This document shows positions 6,529 through 13,367 of a DNA stretch of 24,258 bases, one piece after another (the stretch's first letter is position 1; each line of letters opens with the position of its first letter). Source of the DNA: a virus. The translations under genes and the position numbers were made by a program. Below the pieces are notes generated by a model. The model ran no database searches and was not told the DNA's origin. It was given only the letters and a program-made list of their open reading frames with translations. The stretch spans positions 1 through 24,258 of IMG/VR virus record IMGVR_UViG_3300030085_002659. One strand, written 5' to 3'.

Positions 6529-8659
6529 TTTTAACCTCAAACTTTTTATTTAATGTCTTAGCTAACTGAGTCATGTTATCAACATTGATAAACTCTGAGT
6601 CCTTTCCATACATTTGCTCGAAGTAACTCTTACTACTTCCGTAATATCCATCAGAGATAAAGTAGGATAGAACCCCAACGCCAGCTTGTCTAACTTTCTT
6701 AACTTGTTCTGCCGTATGGTCGACTGCGTATTGACCATTGTAACTAATCTCTTTGTTGTCAAAGCCAGGCCAACCATCAGAGAAGTTGATTAGATAACTC
6801 TCTGTGCCATTCTTAGTCTTTACTAACTCTTTTAAGATTGCCTCGAAACAAAGACCCTCAGGAGTAGTTCCACTTGGTGAAATAAACTTGAATAAGTTTT
6901 GTATCTTTTGGAACTTGTCTTTTCTTGAGTCATATGCAATCATCATTAGAGGTTGACACCCACTACCACTATTGTAGTAGATACCTCTATAAGAAATCAC
7001 TACATTCATATTGTCGGTCATTGATGCCGCTTTAGCAATTGCGACTGCTGCCGTTTGGGTATTGTACCACTTGTCACCACTCATCGAAGAACTTGCGTCA
7101 ATCGAAATGTGTAGTAGACATGGTGTAGCCGTGTTGATATTGATTTGGTCAAAGATTTGGAAGTTACCGAAACCAATCTCGTGTAACATTCTACCATTTA
7201 ATTTACCACTCTTCATTCTTGGAGTGTTGTTAATTCTTTCTTCGTTTCTTGTCTTAAGTTTTTTACCTAAGATAGTTCCAAGTGTAATACCTTTTCTAAC
7301 TGCTTTATCGTTTTCATCTTTTCTCCAAAAACCTAAGTGTGGAACAATGCCAGAGTCAATTAGATTCTTAGTAACATTTTTGATTACATAAGTTTGAACA
7401 CCTTGAGAAGCGTTTCTGTAATATCCTTGTTGAAGTCCTTTACCTGTAACCTCAGTTTCGATATCAGCTTGGTCAAGAGTATCTATCTTCTTTTTGTCAG
7501 CCTTAGTAATTGTTTTCTTCTGAATGTCACCATCTAAAAACTTCTCTTGTTTCTTGATAGCGTTTTCTAACATCTTTTTCTGTCTGTCATTTAATGGAGT
7601 GAAGTCACCGCCAGCCCCATTCTTGTTACCGACACCAATTGACTGAGAACCTTTCTTGTCAGTAGAACCATCGTCTTTACCATCGTCACCTTTAGAGTCT
7701 TTACCCTCACCACTTCCGTTACCTTCCATTGGTGGAGCGTCTGCGGTTGGATTTGAGTCAGAAGACATATCAGACTTACCATCGGTATCACCATCTTGAC
7801 CTTGACCATCACCACCTTGTTGTGGGTCTGTGTCCATATACTCATCGATGTTGTTTTGGATAACCATGAAAATCTTACCTGCCAACTCAAGAGACTCGTC
7901 AGTAGTTCTAAGTCTTGAAATATTTTTAAGGTCAAGAAGATTCCAAATCGTTCTCAATCCTTTCAAAGCGTTGAGGTCTCTATTCTTGTTAGTGATGTTA
8001 ATCAATCTAAACATATAAGACTCCCAAGTTTCGTCTCTGTGTTCTGAAGACTTAAGACCCTTGTCAACTACATTAGAGTGAAAGTACTTGTCGTACATTG
8101 ACTCGTAGTAACCTCTATAACCAGGCGCTGATTTGTAAATGTAATTATCAATTCTTCTATCTTCTACATAGTTAAGAAGATTCTTTAGTTTATTCTTTAT
8201 ATCACCTCTAACACCATACCAATCGTCATTCCATATTCTATCACCACCATCATTTGTTATGTAGTGAGGTTTGATGTAATCAGACATAGATGAAGGAAAC
8301 ACATCGTGGTCCATCAACAATCTTAGAGACTCGAAGTTTGTAAGTTTAACATGAGAACCTTCGTGAAGTGCGAGACCGACAATAGGGTCAAACTCCTTGT
8401 CGTTCATTTTAGCTGATATAACAACTTGTTTACCATCGGTGTAACTATCCTCACCTCTACCATTGAAAGTAACAGGGATAGGTTGTCCTGTAACGATATT
8501 GACGAAGTTACTGATAGACCTTTTGTACGACATCAGCTTCATCAAGTCATTAGATTTCTTTTCTACTTTAGTGACCTCTTGGTCATCGTCATCCCAAATG
8601 GACCTATCGAGCCAGAAGGAAGAATAATTTAGATTTGAATTGTACATACTATTTCTCAT
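6524..8659 (-). CDS. Large VWA-domain protein with HExxH metallopeptidase motif (CobT-like)
   Basis: The 711-residue protein combines two parts. At the N-terminus LALHEGSH (96-103) is an HExxH zinc motif, and NYVEDRRID (163-171) could supply a further acidic ligand, as in the putative metallopeptidase domains found with VWA-like proteins. Residues about 276-352 are a low-complexity acidic/glycine linker. The C-terminal VWA domain starts at about 515 and carries the metal-ion-dependent adhesion motif DASSS (521-525). VWA proteins paired with MoxR ATPases act in metal insertion or complex remodelling. The neighbouring AAA+ gene supports that pairing. The start follows a class A promoter by 17 bases; an ATG at residue 5 is also possible. 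Proteolytic activity is a prediction only. Confidence 0.88.
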   Translation of the reverse strand: MRNSMYNSNLNYSSFWLDRSIWDDDDQEVTKVEKKSNDLMKLMSYKRSISNFVNIVTGQPIPVTFNGRGEDSYTDGKQVVISAKMNDKEFDPIVGLALHEGSHVKLTNFESLRLLMDHDVFPSSMSDYIKPHYITNDGGDRIWNDDWYGVRGDIKNKLKNLLNYVEDRRIDNYIYKSAPGYRGYYESMYDKYFHSNVVDKGLKSSEHRDETWESYMFRLINITNKNRDLNALKGLRTIWNLLDLKNISRLRTTDESLELAGKIFMVIQNNIDEYMDTDPQQGGDGQGQDGDTDGKSDMSSDSNPTADAPPMEGNGSGEGKDSKGDDGKDDGSTDKKGSQSIGVGNKNGAGGDFTPLNDRQKKMLENAIKKQEKFLDGDIQKKTITKADKKKIDTLDQADIETEVTGKGLQQGYYRNASQGVQTYVIKNVTKNLIDSGIVPHLGFWRKDENDKAVRKGITLGTILGKKLKTRNEERINNTPRMKSGKLNGRMLHEIGFGNFQIFDQININTATPCLLHISIDASSSMSGDKWYNTQTAAVAIAKAASMTDNMNVVISYRGIYYNSGSGCQPLMMIAYDSRKDKFQKIQNLFKFISPSGTTPEGLCFEAILKELVKTKNGTESYLINFSDGWPGFDNKEISYNGQYAVDHTAEQVKKVRQAGVGVLSYFISDGYYGSSKSYFEQMYGKDSEFINVDNMTQLAKTLNKKFEVKI

Positions 8660-8676
8660 TTTTTAATCTTACATCT

Positions 8677-8733
8677 TAAAGATAAGACATTTTTTACTTA
8701 TTTCCAAATTTCTAATGTTAAGAAATTGTTAAA
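8677..8733 (-). promoter_or_regulatory. Class A promoter for the VWA gene
   Basis: TTTAACA (8727-8733), 4 bases, CTTAACA (8716-8722), 7 bases, TTTG (8705-8708), 20 bases, TATCTTTA (8677-8684) on the minus strand. The outer repeats overlap the end of the 59-residue gene. Confidence 0.8.
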
Positions 8734-8897
8734 TTTTCATCACCCCTATTTTTATGCTTAGGCGTTCTTTTATATAATTTTTTACTTGGGATAGTTTGTT
8801 CTTTGGTTTTCTTACCTATATGATGCGCAGCTTCACCCATTGACCATCCGCCATTGAAATCTAACTTACTATCATATGTTTTCTTTTTCTTACCCAT
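8718..8897 (-). CDS. Unknown very basic protein, 59 aa
   Basis: No family is recognised. It begins MGKKKKTYDSKLDFNGGW and continues basic and glycine-poor (KKLYKRTPKHKNRG). An upstream ATG at 8912 would add MRLLK; I prefer the ATG at 8897 because it is preceded by CTAAAAA and reduces the overlap with the upstream gene to 8 bases. The charge would suit nucleic-acid binding, but that is not shown. Confidence 0.55.
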   Translation of the reverse strand: MGKKKKTYDSKLDFNGGWSMGEAAHHIGKKTKEQTIPSKKLYKRTPKHKNRGDENLTIS

Positions 8898-9141
8898 TTT
8901 TAGCAACCTCATCTAAAAAGTCTTCTTCAAATTCTACCCAATCAGGTATCGAGTCTAAGTCGACAACTGCAGGAATTAACTTTTTAATAAATACATCGTC
9001 ACCCCAAGAAGAGGACTTGTGACATTGTTTTATCAACTTCAATAAAGTCAGAAATTTGTAATCCAACTCCATGTAGTTTCCATTGTTTATATTACTGTAG
9101 TTTTTATATTTTATTAAATCCATATCATTACTATTAATCAT
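8890..9141 (-). CDS. Unknown protein, 83 aa
   Basis: No family is recognised. It has an asparagine/tyrosine-rich start and a C-terminus rich in acidic residues (DWVEFEEDFLDEVAKNG). The first ATG lies only 10 bases after the TATCTTTA promoter box, so the ATG at residue 7 (9123) is a strong alternative start with a normal leader. It is the first gene of its transcription unit. Confidence 0.55.
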   Translation of the reverse strand: MINSNDMDLIKYKNYSNINNGNYMELDYKFLTLLKLIKQCHKSSSWGDDVFIKKLIPAVVDLDSIPDWVEFEEDFLDEVAKNG

Positions 9142-9151
9142 TATTACATAG

Positions 9152-9229
9152 TAAAGATAGTGAATTAAGTTGGGATTGCCAAACTTTAAATGTTAAATTT
9201 TTGTTAAAGTTATTAACAAGTTATTAACA
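9152..9229 (-). promoter_or_regulatory. Class A promoter with two extra TGTTAATAA repeats
   Basis: TTTAACA (9202-9208), 4 bases, TTTAACA (9191-9197), 7 bases, TTTG (9180-9183), 20 bases, TATCTTTA (9152-9159), minus strand. Directly upstream are two TGTTAATAA copies (9210-9218 and 9221-9229), again 11 bases apart; they overlap the end of the nucleotidyltransferase gene. Confidence 0.8.
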
Positions 9230-9559
9230 GCCTTGTTCTCGTATTTTGCTTGCAGATATACTTTTAATGTCTGTTGGCGGTTCGTGTTCTATAACATCGT
9301 ACCCAACTGACCTTCCGTAGTTGACTGATTCGATATCAGGTATGACTATAATCTTAACCCTACCTTCTTCTATTAAGTCTGATAAATGTGTAGATATGTT
9401 TCTATAAACTTGTGTTGGTGTGTATGGATTCTTATCATCTGGCTCCACATCACGAATTGCTATACAAACATTTTTTCCTTGATTTAATCTTTGGTCGATT
9501 AACCATCGGTGACCTTTGTGCCAAGGTTGCCACCTACCTATGAATAGAGAGTATTTCAT
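9224..9559 (-). CDS. Nucleotidyltransferase (NMNAT/cytidylyltransferase fold), 111 aa
   Basis: Enzymes of this fold transfer AMP or CMP from a nucleotide triphosphate to a phosphorylated substrate. The HxGH motif HKGH (14-17) follows FIGRWQPW, which resembles NadM-type adenylyltransferases, and the second signature ISASKIR (101-107) is present near the C-terminus. At 111 residues it is shorter than typical NMNATs. Its first 26 bases overlap the APS-kinase-like gene, so the two are probably made together and may act on one substrate. Substrate (NMN, a phosphorylated sugar, or a phosphorylated amino acid) cannot be decided from the sequence. Confidence 0.85.
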   Translation of the reverse strand: MKYSLFIGRWQPWHKGHRWLIDQRLNQGKNVCIAIRDVEPDDKNPYTPTQVYRNISTHLSDLIEEGRVKIIVIPDIESVNYGRSVGYDVIEHEPPTDIKSISASKIREQGC

Positions 9560-9989
9560 TTAGAGTTTCTTGTATTGATTTGTTAGTTGTATCTATATGT
9601 GTATCCTCACCACCTATCTCAAAATCATCAGCAAAGTAATCTTCCTTACCTCTTATTTCTGATGTATGTAAATAAATCATTGTTGGATTCAAATCTAATA
9701 TCTCGTCTCGTATATCCATGTATGGGGCTACTACTGATACCACTACTGAGAATCCTTGGTTATCTAAAAACCTAATTAACTTATTTACATCTCTGAGATT
9801 TCTCTCTCGTCCTTCTTTTGAATAATCTTTGTTATTGAATATTTCTCTTAGACCATCACCATCTATGTGAACTGTTTTGTATGGTCCTCTTATCTGATTA
9901 CCGATTAGGTCATTATCTAAATGATAAATTAATTCTTTCGCTAATGTAGTCTTACCACTACCTGGCTGACCATATAACCAATATATCAT
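9534..9989 (-). CDS. Adenylylsulfate-kinase-like (CysC family) kinase
   Basis: CysC phosphorylates adenylylsulfate to PAPS; relatives phosphorylate other nucleotide-linked or sugar substrates. This 151-residue protein has the P-loop GQPGSGKT (7-14), the substrate loop HIDGDGLRE (41-49), YSKEGRERNLRDV (56-68) and VVSVVAPYMDIRDE (83-96), all in CysC order. It is a little shorter than the usual 170-200 residues. It overlaps the methyltransferase gene as ATGA and the nucleotidyltransferase gene by 26 bases. No ATP sulfurylase is visible, so a substrate other than APS is quite possible. Confidence 0.85.
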   Translation of the reverse strand: MIYWLYGQPGSGKTTLAKELIYHLDNDLIGNQIRGPYKTVHIDGDGLREIFNNKDYSKEGRERNLRDVNKLIRFLDNQGFSVVVSVVAPYMDIRDEILDLNPTMIYLHTSEIRGKEDYFADDFEIGGEDTHIDTTNKSIQETLNEILSIHR

Positions 9990-10621
9990 TCCTTATCCTT
10001 TAACCAATTGTCAAGTTCATCAACTTCTATTAAACCTAAATCTTCTTCTCTATTTGCATCCATTAAATTAAACTCATAGTATGGATTATATCGAGTAGGT
10101 AATATAGTATTAAGTTGAGGATTGTTTTTAATGATTCCAATTCCCCAATCAGTATTAACTACACAAATGTGTAAGTCTGTTCTACTTGTTCTTAAATCAT
10201 AGATTGCTTTCCATACCGTACCATTCCATGGTTCGTATTTACCATCAATCATATAATCCTCTCTAGCCATCCAAGAAGTTGGTGGACTACAATCGTGTAA
10301 AACAATATATCCTTTTGGATTTAAAAATTGAAGTGAGTTTAAAATATCTTTCTTTACTTGATATGATTTATGTAGACCATCTATAAAGATTACATCATAC
10401 TTTCTATCAGGGTCATTAGTCCTTAAGAAATCAAAGAACTCATCTGATGTCATCTTGTAATCAACAGGATTTTCTTCGAACTCTACGCCGGGGTCAACTC
10501 CATGTTTTATTTTACAATCTATTTTGTCAAAACAATGTTGTGGGTCACATACACCTATTTCAAGGTATCGCCAAAACCCATTCTCTTTTATCAGTTTGTT
10601 TATGATGTCGAATCTATACAT
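9986..10621 (-). CDS. Class I SAM-dependent methyltransferase, 211 aa
   Basis: The protein has motif I YLEIGVCD (19-26), an acidic residue in GVDPG (41-45), DVIFIDGLH (76-84) and VLHDC (107-111), the pattern of Methyltransf_24-type enzymes that often act on sugars or small molecules. I start it at the ATG at 10621. A longer open reading from a TTG at 10822 would translate straight through tRNA-Glu and is rejected. Its stop overlaps the kinase start as ATGA, so methylation and phosphoryl/nucleotidyl transfer probably belong to one pathway, perhaps surface-sugar or phosphonate-type decoration (inference). Confidence 0.82.
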   Translation of the reverse strand: MYRFDIINKLIKENGFWRYLEIGVCDPQHCFDKIDCKIKHGVDPGVEFEENPVDYKMTSDEFFDFLRTNDPDRKYDVIFIDGLHKSYQVKKDILNSLQFLNPKGYIVLHDCSPPTSWMAREDYMIDGKYEPWNGTVWKAIYDLRTSRTDLHICVVNTDWGIGIIKNNPQLNTILPTRYNPYYEFNLMDANREEDLGLIEVDELDNWLKDKE

Positions 10622-10635
10622 AATAAAATTTATTG

Positions 10636-10707
10636 TAGCCCCTAGGAGAATCGAACTCCTCTTTCCAGGATGAAAACCTGGCGTCCTAACCGATAGACGA
10701 AGGGGCC
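10636..10707 (-). tRNA. tRNA-Glu (TTC)
   Basis: A full cloverleaf is visible: acceptor GGCCCCT/AGGGGCT, anticodon loop TTTTCAT with anticodon TTC, and T-loop TTCGATT. No CCA is encoded. It lies 14 bases upstream of the methyltransferase start and is likely cut from the same transcript. Confidence 0.95.
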
Positions 10708-10715
10708 GATAAGTT

Positions 10716-10773
10716 AGAGAGAGGTTAGTGGAATTCAACCACTTTAGCAAAGCTAAACATTTGTCCTCTCTCT
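10716..10773 (-). ncRNA. Possible three-way-junction RNA between tRNA-Glu and the tRNA-like RNA
   Basis: On the minus strand AGAGAGAGG (10765-10773) pairs with CCTCTCTCT (10716-10724), 9 perfect base pairs. Inside are two hairpins, TTTAGC-TTT-GCTAAA (10743-10757) and AGTGG-TTGAATT-CCACT (10727-10743). They share one base, so one pair must give way. The second has T-arm dimensions. No known family is recognised. Confidence 0.45.
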
Positions 10774-10776
10774 TAG

Positions 10777-10848
10777 AGCGGAAGGGTGGCTCTGCCCCAC
10801 CATCTTTGTACTGGTTGTACAACGAGTTTCTTTTAACTCTTCTCCCGC
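10777..10848 (-). ncRNA. tRNA-shaped RNA lacking canonical tRNA bases
   Basis: The 72 bases fold into exact tRNA geometry: acceptor GCGGGAG/CTTCCGC (7 pairs, one G-U), 2-base linker, D-arm GAGT/ACTC with an 8-base loop, anticodon arm TTGTA/TACAA with the 7-base loop CAACCAG, 4-base variable region, T-arm GGTGG/CCACC with loop GGCAGAG, then one unpaired base. All 21 pairs form, but U8, the D-loop GG, U33 and the TTC of the T-loop are all missing, and there is no CCA. It is therefore not an ordinary tRNA. It may be a degenerate tRNA, a mimic or a structural part of the transcript. Confidence 0.5.
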
Positions 10849-10870
10849 TTATAAATTTAATATATTGTTT

Positions 10871-10902
10871 ACAATATACGAAATAAAAATGACAATTCCA
10901 AA
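10871..10902 (-). promoter_or_regulatory. Class B promoter for the tRNA-like/tRNA-Glu/methyltransferase unit
   Basis: TTTG (10899-10902), 20 bases, TATATTGT (10871-10878) on the minus strand, located just after tRNA-Ala. The RNA would start near 10866, about 18 bases before the tRNA-shaped element. Confidence 0.6.
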
Positions 10903-10909
10903 TTTTTTG

Positions 10910-10983
10910 TGGAGAATATCGGAGTCGAACCGATGACCTCTTCGGTGCAAGCGAAGCGCTCTAGCCATCTGAGCTAATTCCCC
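10910..10983 (-). tRNA. tRNA-Ala (TGC)
   Basis: Cloverleaf with acceptor GGGGAAT/ATTCTCC, anticodon loop CTTGCAC (anticodon TGC) and T-loop TTCGACT. No CCA is encoded. It begins 6 bases after the stop of the 89-residue gene, so it is probably cotranscribed with it and processed out. Confidence 0.95.
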
Positions 10984-10989
10984 AACGAA

Positions 10990-11259
10990 TTATCCCTTTA
11001 GAATTTGTTTCTCATCTTCCTTTGATACAGGTATATCATGTCCATATTCCTTACCAAAGTTTTCAGACAACGCCTCTAACTTTCCAGTTGCGTCTTCTAA
11101 TTGTCCTAACAACTTATCAATCTCTTCAGTATGTTGAGGGTGTTCACCGATAGCTACAGGGTTTTCGAAATAAACAGATAGTCTTGCCCTTGCGTCTAAA
11201 ATGTCTGCAGTATACTTTGCCTCTACGGCTTGATACAATCTTCTTGAAACTTTACTCAT
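10990..11259 (-). CDS. Conserved phage-type hypothetical protein, 89 aa
   Basis: The protein is helical and contains ARARLSVYFENPVAIGEHPQ (24-43) followed by EEIDKLLGQLEDATGKLEAL. This wording (a 'NPVxIGEHP' turn between two helices) resembles a small protein I associate with T4-like marine phages; the function is unknown. The match is from memory and should be checked by search. tRNA-Ala follows directly. Confidence 0.7.
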   Translation of the reverse strand: MSKVSRRLYQAVEAKYTADILDARARLSVYFENPVAIGEHPQHTEEIDKLLGQLEDATGKLEALSENFGKEYGHDIPVSKEDEKQILKG

Positions 11260-11299
11260 AACAATTGTTTTTTTGTTTTATATAAATATTATTTTATTT

Positions 11300-11605
11300 T
11301 TAATGAACCGTGTATAGGTTATATTTTAATGTTAATTCTTCATCTGGTAGAATTCGTCTAAGTGTAAACAACATTAGATTACCATCTACATCTTCTCTTA
11401 CTTCACAATTCGGAGTATCACTATGATTTATAAATCCACCTAATGGTGTTCTGATATATCCGTTTTCAAATCTATCATCAGCTATATGAGTGATTCCTAA
11501 ATACTTTCCTTGTATTAACGACTCGGTTGAATACAATCCCAATCCTTCAATATCAGATTGTTTAATTGTAACTTGTTTTGGTAGTGGTCTATAAGTCTTA
11601 CTCAT
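11300..11605 (-). CDS. SET-domain protein, 101 aa
   Basis: SET domains transfer methyl groups from S-adenosylmethionine to lysines. This compact protein has GLGLYS (21-26), the cofactor/active-site word GGFINHSDTPNC (56-67) and DEELTLKYNLY (88-98) with the catalytic-type tyrosine. There is no cysteine-rich post-SET tail, and the domain is short but has all core motifs. The start overlaps the glycosyltransferase gene by 8 bases. A phage SET protein could modify a phage or host protein; the target is unknown. Confidence 0.85.
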   Translation of the reverse strand: MSKTYRPLPKQVTIKQSDIEGLGLYSTESLIQGKYLGITHIADDRFENGYIRTPLGGFINHSDTPNCEVREDVDGNLMLFTLRRILPDEELTLKYNLYTVH

Positions 11606-12347
11606 TTGGTTGTGTTAGTGAATTGTTATACATCTCAGTTCTACCTTGCTCCACTACACCTTGTTTATGTGGTAATGAAAATGCGTTAATGTCTTTGACA
11701 AACATTGAGTTTAGTTCTGTTCGTGGTGTCTCACAATATAACGCCGGTAAAAGTTCATCAACAGGGAATAACATTGTTTTATATTTTGGTAAATGATTCT
11801 TAACAAGTTTTTTGATTCCACTCTTACTTAACATATATGCGTGGGTCTGATACGAATAGTGTGGTTTTACTATGTCGTTATCAAATGGTGTATCTACTAC
11901 CCCATCAAATCCATCTTGTAACATTCTACCTAAATAAAACAAATCATAGTTTTGTTTTTTCAACTTATCCAACAAACTCCAATCCATTTTAGATTTGAAC
12001 ACAATATCATCTTCGTACACTAATATGTTTTCGTATCCGTTTTTATATGCGTCTTCCCATATGGCGATGTGAGACAAAGCACATCCTATTTCACCTAAAG
12101 TTACATCCCTATGCCAGAATAGATTCTCTTCATCTTTAACCTTTACATTACCAGTATCAAGATTCCAATCATCATATGGGGTGATTCCCATTAGAGACAT
12201 ATGATGTTTTGAAAGTTTCCATCCATTAATACCAAGTACTTCGAATGGAGTATCGCCAGGTAATCCAACTTCGTTTACGACATTTAATATCTCAGCCGTA
12301 TATTCGTTAGTCCAATCTAAACTTACTATGTATAGTTTATCTATCAT
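11598..12347 (-). CDS. Glycosyltransferase family 25 (LPS-type)
   Basis: Family-25 enzymes add sugars during lipopolysaccharide or glycoprotein synthesis. The 249-residue protein begins with the strand KLYIVSLDWTNE, has the family word GEIGCALSH (85-93), then NILVYEDDIVF (107-117) with the metal-binding EDD (112-114). Length is normal for the family. Neighbours are a SET protein and, further upstream, a cytidylyltransferase. Phage glycosyltransferases can alter host surface glycans or modify phage DNA or proteins; this family points to surface sugars (inference). Confidence 0.88.
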   Translation of the reverse strand: MIDKLYIVSLDWTNEYTAEILNVVNEVGLPGDTPFEVLGINGWKLSKHHMSLMGITPYDDWNLDTGNVKVKDEENLFWHRDVTLGEIGCALSHIAIWEDAYKNGYENILVYEDDIVFKSKMDWSLLDKLKKQNYDLFYLGRMLQDGFDGVVDTPFDNDIVKPHYSYQTHAYMLSKSGIKKLVKNHLPKYKTMLFPVDELLPALYCETPRTELNSMFVKDINAFSLPHKQGVVEQGRTEMYNNSLTQPNE

Positions 12348-12459
12348 CGAGTCCTATTAGTTTTTGTTGTAGTTTTTGAATTTGTAATTTATCCTTTTGA
12401 GTTTGTTTCTTTTTCATTTTTAACTCAAGGATTTTTTCAATGATTTCGTTTTTAGACAT
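12337..12459 (-). CDS. Small coiled-coil protein, 40 aa
   Basis: Short ORF beginning MSKNEIIEKILELKMKKK, followed by a glutamine/lysine-rich helix with heptad character (KLQIQKLQQKL). It lies 1 base from the upstream gene and overlaps the glycosyltransferase start by 11 bases, which fits the local operon. No family is recognised. Confidence 0.6.
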   Translation of the reverse strand: MSKNEIIEKILELKMKKKQTQKDKLQIQKLQQKLIGLDDR

Positions 12460-12460
12460 T

Positions 12461-12790
12461 TTAGTTTTTCCTTTTTAACTCTTTTAACAAATCGGTGACA
12501 AACTCGCCTGCGTAAACCTTACTACCAACATTCCAAGTTGTATTCATGTTCTCGGCATAGTTCTCGTCACCACTCTTCCAATCGTAAAGAGTAAAACAAG
12601 CACCATCAGACTTTCTCTCAAACACCCATTCCTTTTGTACCTTGTTATCACCACTTGCCGTATCATATGTAGGATTACCAAATGCTTGAACTAATTGTTT
12701 ATATGTCCATCCATTCAGTCGGTCTTTTAAGGAAGTCCCACCAATCAATTGTCCTGCTTTCTCTTTATTTTTTATAATGTTATATTTCAT
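12461..12790 (-). CDS. Unknown protein, 109 aa
   Basis: No named family. The region FGNPTYDTASGDNKVQKEWV (37-56), then CFTLYDWKSGDENY and WNVGS, looks like a small alpha/beta protein seen in some phages and large DNA viruses, but I cannot give a name or function. The 75 bases upstream hold a terminator-like hairpin and a T-rich stretch but no clear promoter. Confidence 0.6.
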   Translation of the reverse strand: MKYNIIKNKEKAGQLIGGTSLKDRLNGWTYKQLVQAFGNPTYDTASGDNKVQKEWVFERKSDGACFTLYDWKSGDENYAENMNTTWNVGSKVYAGEFVTDLLKELKRKN

Positions 12791-12820
12791 ATTAGTGTGT
12801 TTTTTTTAAAATTTTCGTGT

Positions 12821-12840
12821 GAAAGGAAACTGCGTTTCCA
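12821..12840 (-). terminator. Hairpin terminator candidate
   Basis: On the minus strand GGAAAC-GCA-GTTTCC (12825-12839) is followed by TTTC. Just before it the 7-base unit AAGGTGC is repeated in tandem. It lies after the stop of the 79-residue membrane protein. The T tract is short, so termination may be partial. Confidence 0.5.
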
Positions 12841-12865
12841 CCCTTGCACCTTGCACCTTAGTGGC

Positions 12866-13105
12866 TTATCGCTTGAGATTATCAAAATAAGACTTTAAAA
12901 AGTTATACCAAAAGATGAAGGTTGTTACTGGCCATAGAGCTAACATCGCCAGTCTTTGTTCCATTGTTGGGTCGAAAGGAATCGTCAATGCTCCTCGTCT
13001 ATCCGCCCAATCTAATATAAGGGATATGATTATTATGTTGATACATCCTAAGATAATATACCAAGATATAAAATCAAATAAATCCATGTTCTGTAATATG
13101 TTCAT
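12866..13105 (-). CDS. Small membrane protein, 79 aa
   Basis: Two hydrophobic segments are visible: FISWYIILGCINIIIISLIL (12-31) and LAMLALWPVTTFIFWYNFL (52-70), separated by a charged loop. It is likely a two-pass inner-membrane protein with no named family. It belongs to a group of small membrane proteins encoded between here and 14815. An ATG at residue 7 is an alternative start. Confidence 0.65.
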   Translation of the reverse strand: MNILQNMDLFDFISWYIILGCINIIIISLILDWADRRGALTIPFDPTMEQRLAMLALWPVTTFIFWYNFLKSYFDNLKR

Positions 13106-13115
13106 ATAATTTAAG

Positions 13116-13208
13116 TTATCTGTATAATATATAGGTGGGATGAAACTTATTAGATGTATATGGGTTACTCTGAGGTTCGATACCTTGTCTATACGCTGGA
13201 GTATACAT
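13116..13208 (-). CDS. Tiny peptide, 30 aa
   Basis: A short ORF reading MYTPAYRQGIEPQSNPYTSN and ending with YILYR. It fills the gap between two better-supported genes. It is tyrosine- and proline-rich and has no known family. Support is only position and an uninterrupted frame. Confidence 0.35.
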   Translation of the reverse strand: MYTPAYRQGIEPQSNPYTSNKFHPTYILYR

Positions 13209-13223
13209 ATAACATCTTTGACT

Positions 13224-13367
13224 TCACCAAAATTTCCACCATGGTCGTGGTCTCAATTCAATATCGTCTATCAACCACTTCAATCTCTCTGCTGCCATCA
13301 TCGGACAATCCGATTCACACAACTCGGCGATTTGTTTTAAATTCTTTACTATTTCTTCGTTATCCAT
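13224..13367 (-). CDS. Small protein, 47 aa
   Basis: The reading begins MDNEEIVKNLKQIAELCESD, continues as an amphipathic helix, and ends with an aromatic tail (RPRPWWKFW). Its start overlaps the end of the cytidylyltransferase gene by 8 bases, as is common here. The tryptophan-rich end could touch a membrane. No family is recognised. Confidence 0.55.
   Translation of the reverse strand: MDNEEIVKNLKQIAELCESDCPMMAAERLKWLIDDIELRPRPWWKFW

Noticed and set aside
6571-7935. Long frames on both strands within the VWA gene
   Set aside because: They are shadows of the 711-residue gene, with low-complexity translations and no recognisable domain.
10622-10822. N-terminal extension of the methyltransferase frame from a TTG at 10822
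   Set aside because: It would translate through tRNA-Glu and the structured elements; the ATG at 10621 gives a normal methyltransferase start.
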